From Gammaproteobacteria bacterium (lineage in GTDB: Bacteria; Pseudomonadota; Gammaproteobacteria; PS1; Pseudothioglobaceae): DNA of 61,532 nt. The position numbers and the translations under genes were made by a program. Below are positions 60,318 through 61,532 of the stretch, one piece after another. The first letter of the stretch is position 1; each line of letters begins with the position of its first letter. The stretch is from positions 1-61,532 of the forward strand of contig JASLYC010000082.1 in assembly GCA_030739975.1 (NCBI GenBank), in the 5' to 3' direction. The notes beneath the pieces were generated by a model that saw nothing but the letters and a program-made list of their open reading frames with translations, searched no databases and had not been told where the DNA came from.

Positions 60318-60851
60318 TTAAGTTTTCTCTACCTGAGAAAACTCTAACTCTACTGAAGTAGTTCTTCCAAAAATAAGAACCTCTACTTCAAGTAAATTCT
60401 TTTCATAATTAACACTATAAACAGTGCCATTAAATTCATTGAAAGGACCGTCAGTAACCAAAACTTCTTCGCCAGGCTGGTAAGCAACCTTAGGCTTAGG
60501 CTTGTCGGCACCTTCTTGTACTTTTGCAAGAATCTTGTCAACCTCACGCTGGGTAATTGGAGATGGCTTGCCTGATGAGCCGCCAATAAAACCAATAACG
60601 TTATTAGTATTTTTTACTAATAACCAGCTAGGTTCAGTTAACTCCATATTTATTAACATATAGCCAGGGAAAAATTTTCTTTCTGCAGTTTTTTTCTGTC
60701 CATCTTTTAGCTCTACCACTTGTTCAGTAGGTATCATAATTTCGCCAATCAAATCAACAATCTCTTCTCTTTCAGCGGCCTCAGTTATTGCAATTTTAAC
60801 TTTTGCTTCATAACCGCTTCTTGCATGAAGTACATACCATCTTTTAGACAT
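60318..60851 (-). CDS. nusG: Transcription antitermination/termination factor NusG
   Basis: A 177-residue elongation factor that binds RNA polymerase and links it to Rho or the ribosome. The NGN domain (1-115) starts RWYVLHARSGYEAKV and includes KFFPGYMLINMELTEPSW near residue 60. The KOW domain is YQPGEEVLVTDGPFNEFNGT near 124. Length matches E. coli NusG (181). It follows secE by 13 bp. Confidence 0.98.
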   Translation of the reverse strand: MSKRWYVLHARSGYEAKVKIAITEAAEREEIVDLIGEIMIPTEQVVELKDGQKKTAERKFFPGYMLINMELTEPSWLLVKNTNNVIGFIGGSSGKPSPITQREVDKILAKVQEGADKPKPKVAYQPGEEVLVTDGPFNEFNGTVYSVNYEKNLLEVEVLIFGRTTSVELEFSQVEKT

Positions 60852-60864
60852 ATAAATCCTTCTA

Positions 60865-61242
60865 TTAAAAGTTAGTTATAAGTTGAACAGCCCAAGTAAA
60901 AAATGCATCTACTATCCATAAAAAGATAGCAACCACAACAACAGCTATCATAATCATTCCTGTTGTCTTAATTGTTTCATCCTTCGTTGGCCATACAACC
61001 TTACGAAGCTCAATCCTAGTTTCTTTAAGAAAATATATTAATTTAGAACCATGTTCAGATTTTAAAAAAATAAATACTGCAACAATAAGCCCTAAAAGCA
61101 ACACCAAAACTTTATACAACTCTTTGCCTAGTTGCAATGGATCAAAATAGAAAATAACTAGTGATCCAACAGCAATAATAGCTGACAAAATCAGCTCTAT
61201 TGAGAAATTTGCTTTTAATTGATTATCTAAATTCTTACTCAC
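60865..61242 (-). CDS. secE: Preprotein translocase subunit SecE
   Basis: A 125-residue membrane protein with three transmembrane helices, the enterobacterial long form. ELRKVVWPTKDETIKTTGMI near residue 78 is the conserved amphipathic segment before the essential third helix. It clamps SecY in the translocon. It is placed between tRNA-Trp and nusG, as in E. coli. An AAGGAAATAATG-type ribosome site precedes the start. Confidence 0.97.
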   Translation of the reverse strand: MSKNLDNQLKANFSIELILSAIIAVGSLVIFYFDPLQLGKELYKVLVLLLGLIVAVFIFLKSEHGSKLIYFLKETRIELRKVVWPTKDETIKTTGMIMIAVVVVAIFLWIVDAFFTWAVQLITNF

Positions 61243-61257
61243 ATTATTTCCTTAATA

Positions 61258-61333
61258 TGGCAGGCAAGGAGGGACTCGAACCCCCAACCAACGGTTTTGG
61301 AGACCGCCACTCTACCAATTGAGCCACTTGCCT
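61258..61333 (-). tRNA. tRNA-Trp (anticodon CCA)
   Basis: A 76-nt cloverleaf with acceptor stem AGGCAAG / CTTGCCT, D-loop AATTGGTAGAG, anticodon loop CTCCAAA with anticodon CCA, and T-loop GGTTCGAGTCC. The 3' CCA is encoded (61258-61260). It lies between tuf and secE, the classical gammaproteobacterial position, and is likely processed from the tuf-secE transcript. Confidence 0.97.
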
Positions 61334-61397
61334 TAATACGTTCAATGACAATACACTTAATAAAAAAGAGATAGTAATTATTAAATATTTTACTAAA

Positions 61398-61532
61398 TTA
61401 CTTTATCACCTTAGAAACGACACCCGCACCAACAGTACGACCACCCTCTCTAATTGCAAACCTTAATCCCTCTTCCATTGCAATTGGTGCAAGCAGTTCA
61501 ACATTCATCTTCACATTGTCGCCTGGCATTAC
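61398..61532 (-). CDS. tuf: Elongation factor Tu, C-terminal 44 residues only
   Basis: The right edge cuts this gene. The visible frame reads [20 protein letters not shown] and ends [17 protein letters not shown] before a TAA (61398-61400). This is the domain 3 end of EF-Tu, which delivers aminoacyl-tRNA to the ribosome. Domains 1 and 2 lie outside. The order tuf, tRNA-Trp, secE, nusG marks it as the copy equivalent to tufB. Confidence 0.96.
   Translation of the reverse strand, partial: VMPGDNVKMNVELLAPIAMEEGLRFAIREGGRTVGAGVVSKVIK

Overview
The window is a gene-dense, AT-rich chromosomal segment of a gammaproteobacterium. It carries the tuf / tRNA-Trp / secE-nusG / rplKAJL / rpoBC order, E. 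coli-like housekeeping proteins, a class A RNase P RNA, and a thiosulfate-oxidation cluster soxX-soxY-soxZ-soxA-soxK. AT-richness, short intergenic spaces and a sox set without soxCD next to it suggest a marine sulfur oxidiser of the SUP05 / Thioglobus / Pseudothioglobus type. That placement is inference from gene content and composition, not a phylogeny. I see no insertion sequences, phage genes, integrases or CRISPR arrays.

Layout. 1-5.8 kb: a possible amine and GABA catabolic block (truncated glutamine amidotransferase, HDAC-family deacetylase, FAD-linked D-2-hydroxyacid dehydrogenase, gabD, gabT). 5.8-10.5 kb: hom-thrC, cysM and an unusual ClC anion channel. 10.5-19.8 kb: hemJ, a 1230-residue FAD/FeS/CCG dehydrogenase, a small secreted protein, an AEC transporter, ftsY, an oxidoreductase, hemC and a secreted thioredoxin-like protein. 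19.8-28.3 kb: argH-fmt, a polysaccharide deacetylase, trmL, clpB behind a heat-shock promoter, a lone rnfE, prmC, and rnpB on the opposite strand. 28.4-34.2 kb: class I fumarase and the cell-shape operon mreBCD-mrdA. 34.3-41.1 kb: tgt, an Atm1-like ABC exporter, recX-recA, ribD-coaBC. 41.1-41.6 kb: a 522-bp convergent gap with DnaA-box-like and parS-like motifs. 41.6-49.4 kb: dnaE, the sox operon and trpE. 49.4-61.5 kb: rpoC, rpoB, rplL, rplJ, rplA, rplK, nusG, secE, tRNA-Trp and the 3' end of tuf, all on the minus strand.

How the parts fit. SoxXA-K with the SoxYZ carrier supplies the first half of periplasmic thiosulfate oxidation; the hydrolase SoxB must be encoded elsewhere. GabT/GabD feed GABA carbon into succinate, and fumarase continues the TCA cycle. 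Hom-ThrC and CysM make threonine and cysteine. MreBCD with PBP2 build the lateral wall. The rpoBC/ribosomal block keeps the enterobacterial architecture, including a likely L10 leader and a hairpin between rplL and rpoB. A recurring feature is a TATAAT-like box 6-8 nt before a start codon with no Shine-Dalgarno, which suggests leaderless mRNAs for several genes. I did not find a clear-cut new multi-gene system. The best leads are the ClC protein lacking its gating glutamate, the motif-rich gap at 41.1-41.6 kb, the leaderless-promoter pattern, and the small SCP2-like secreted protein.
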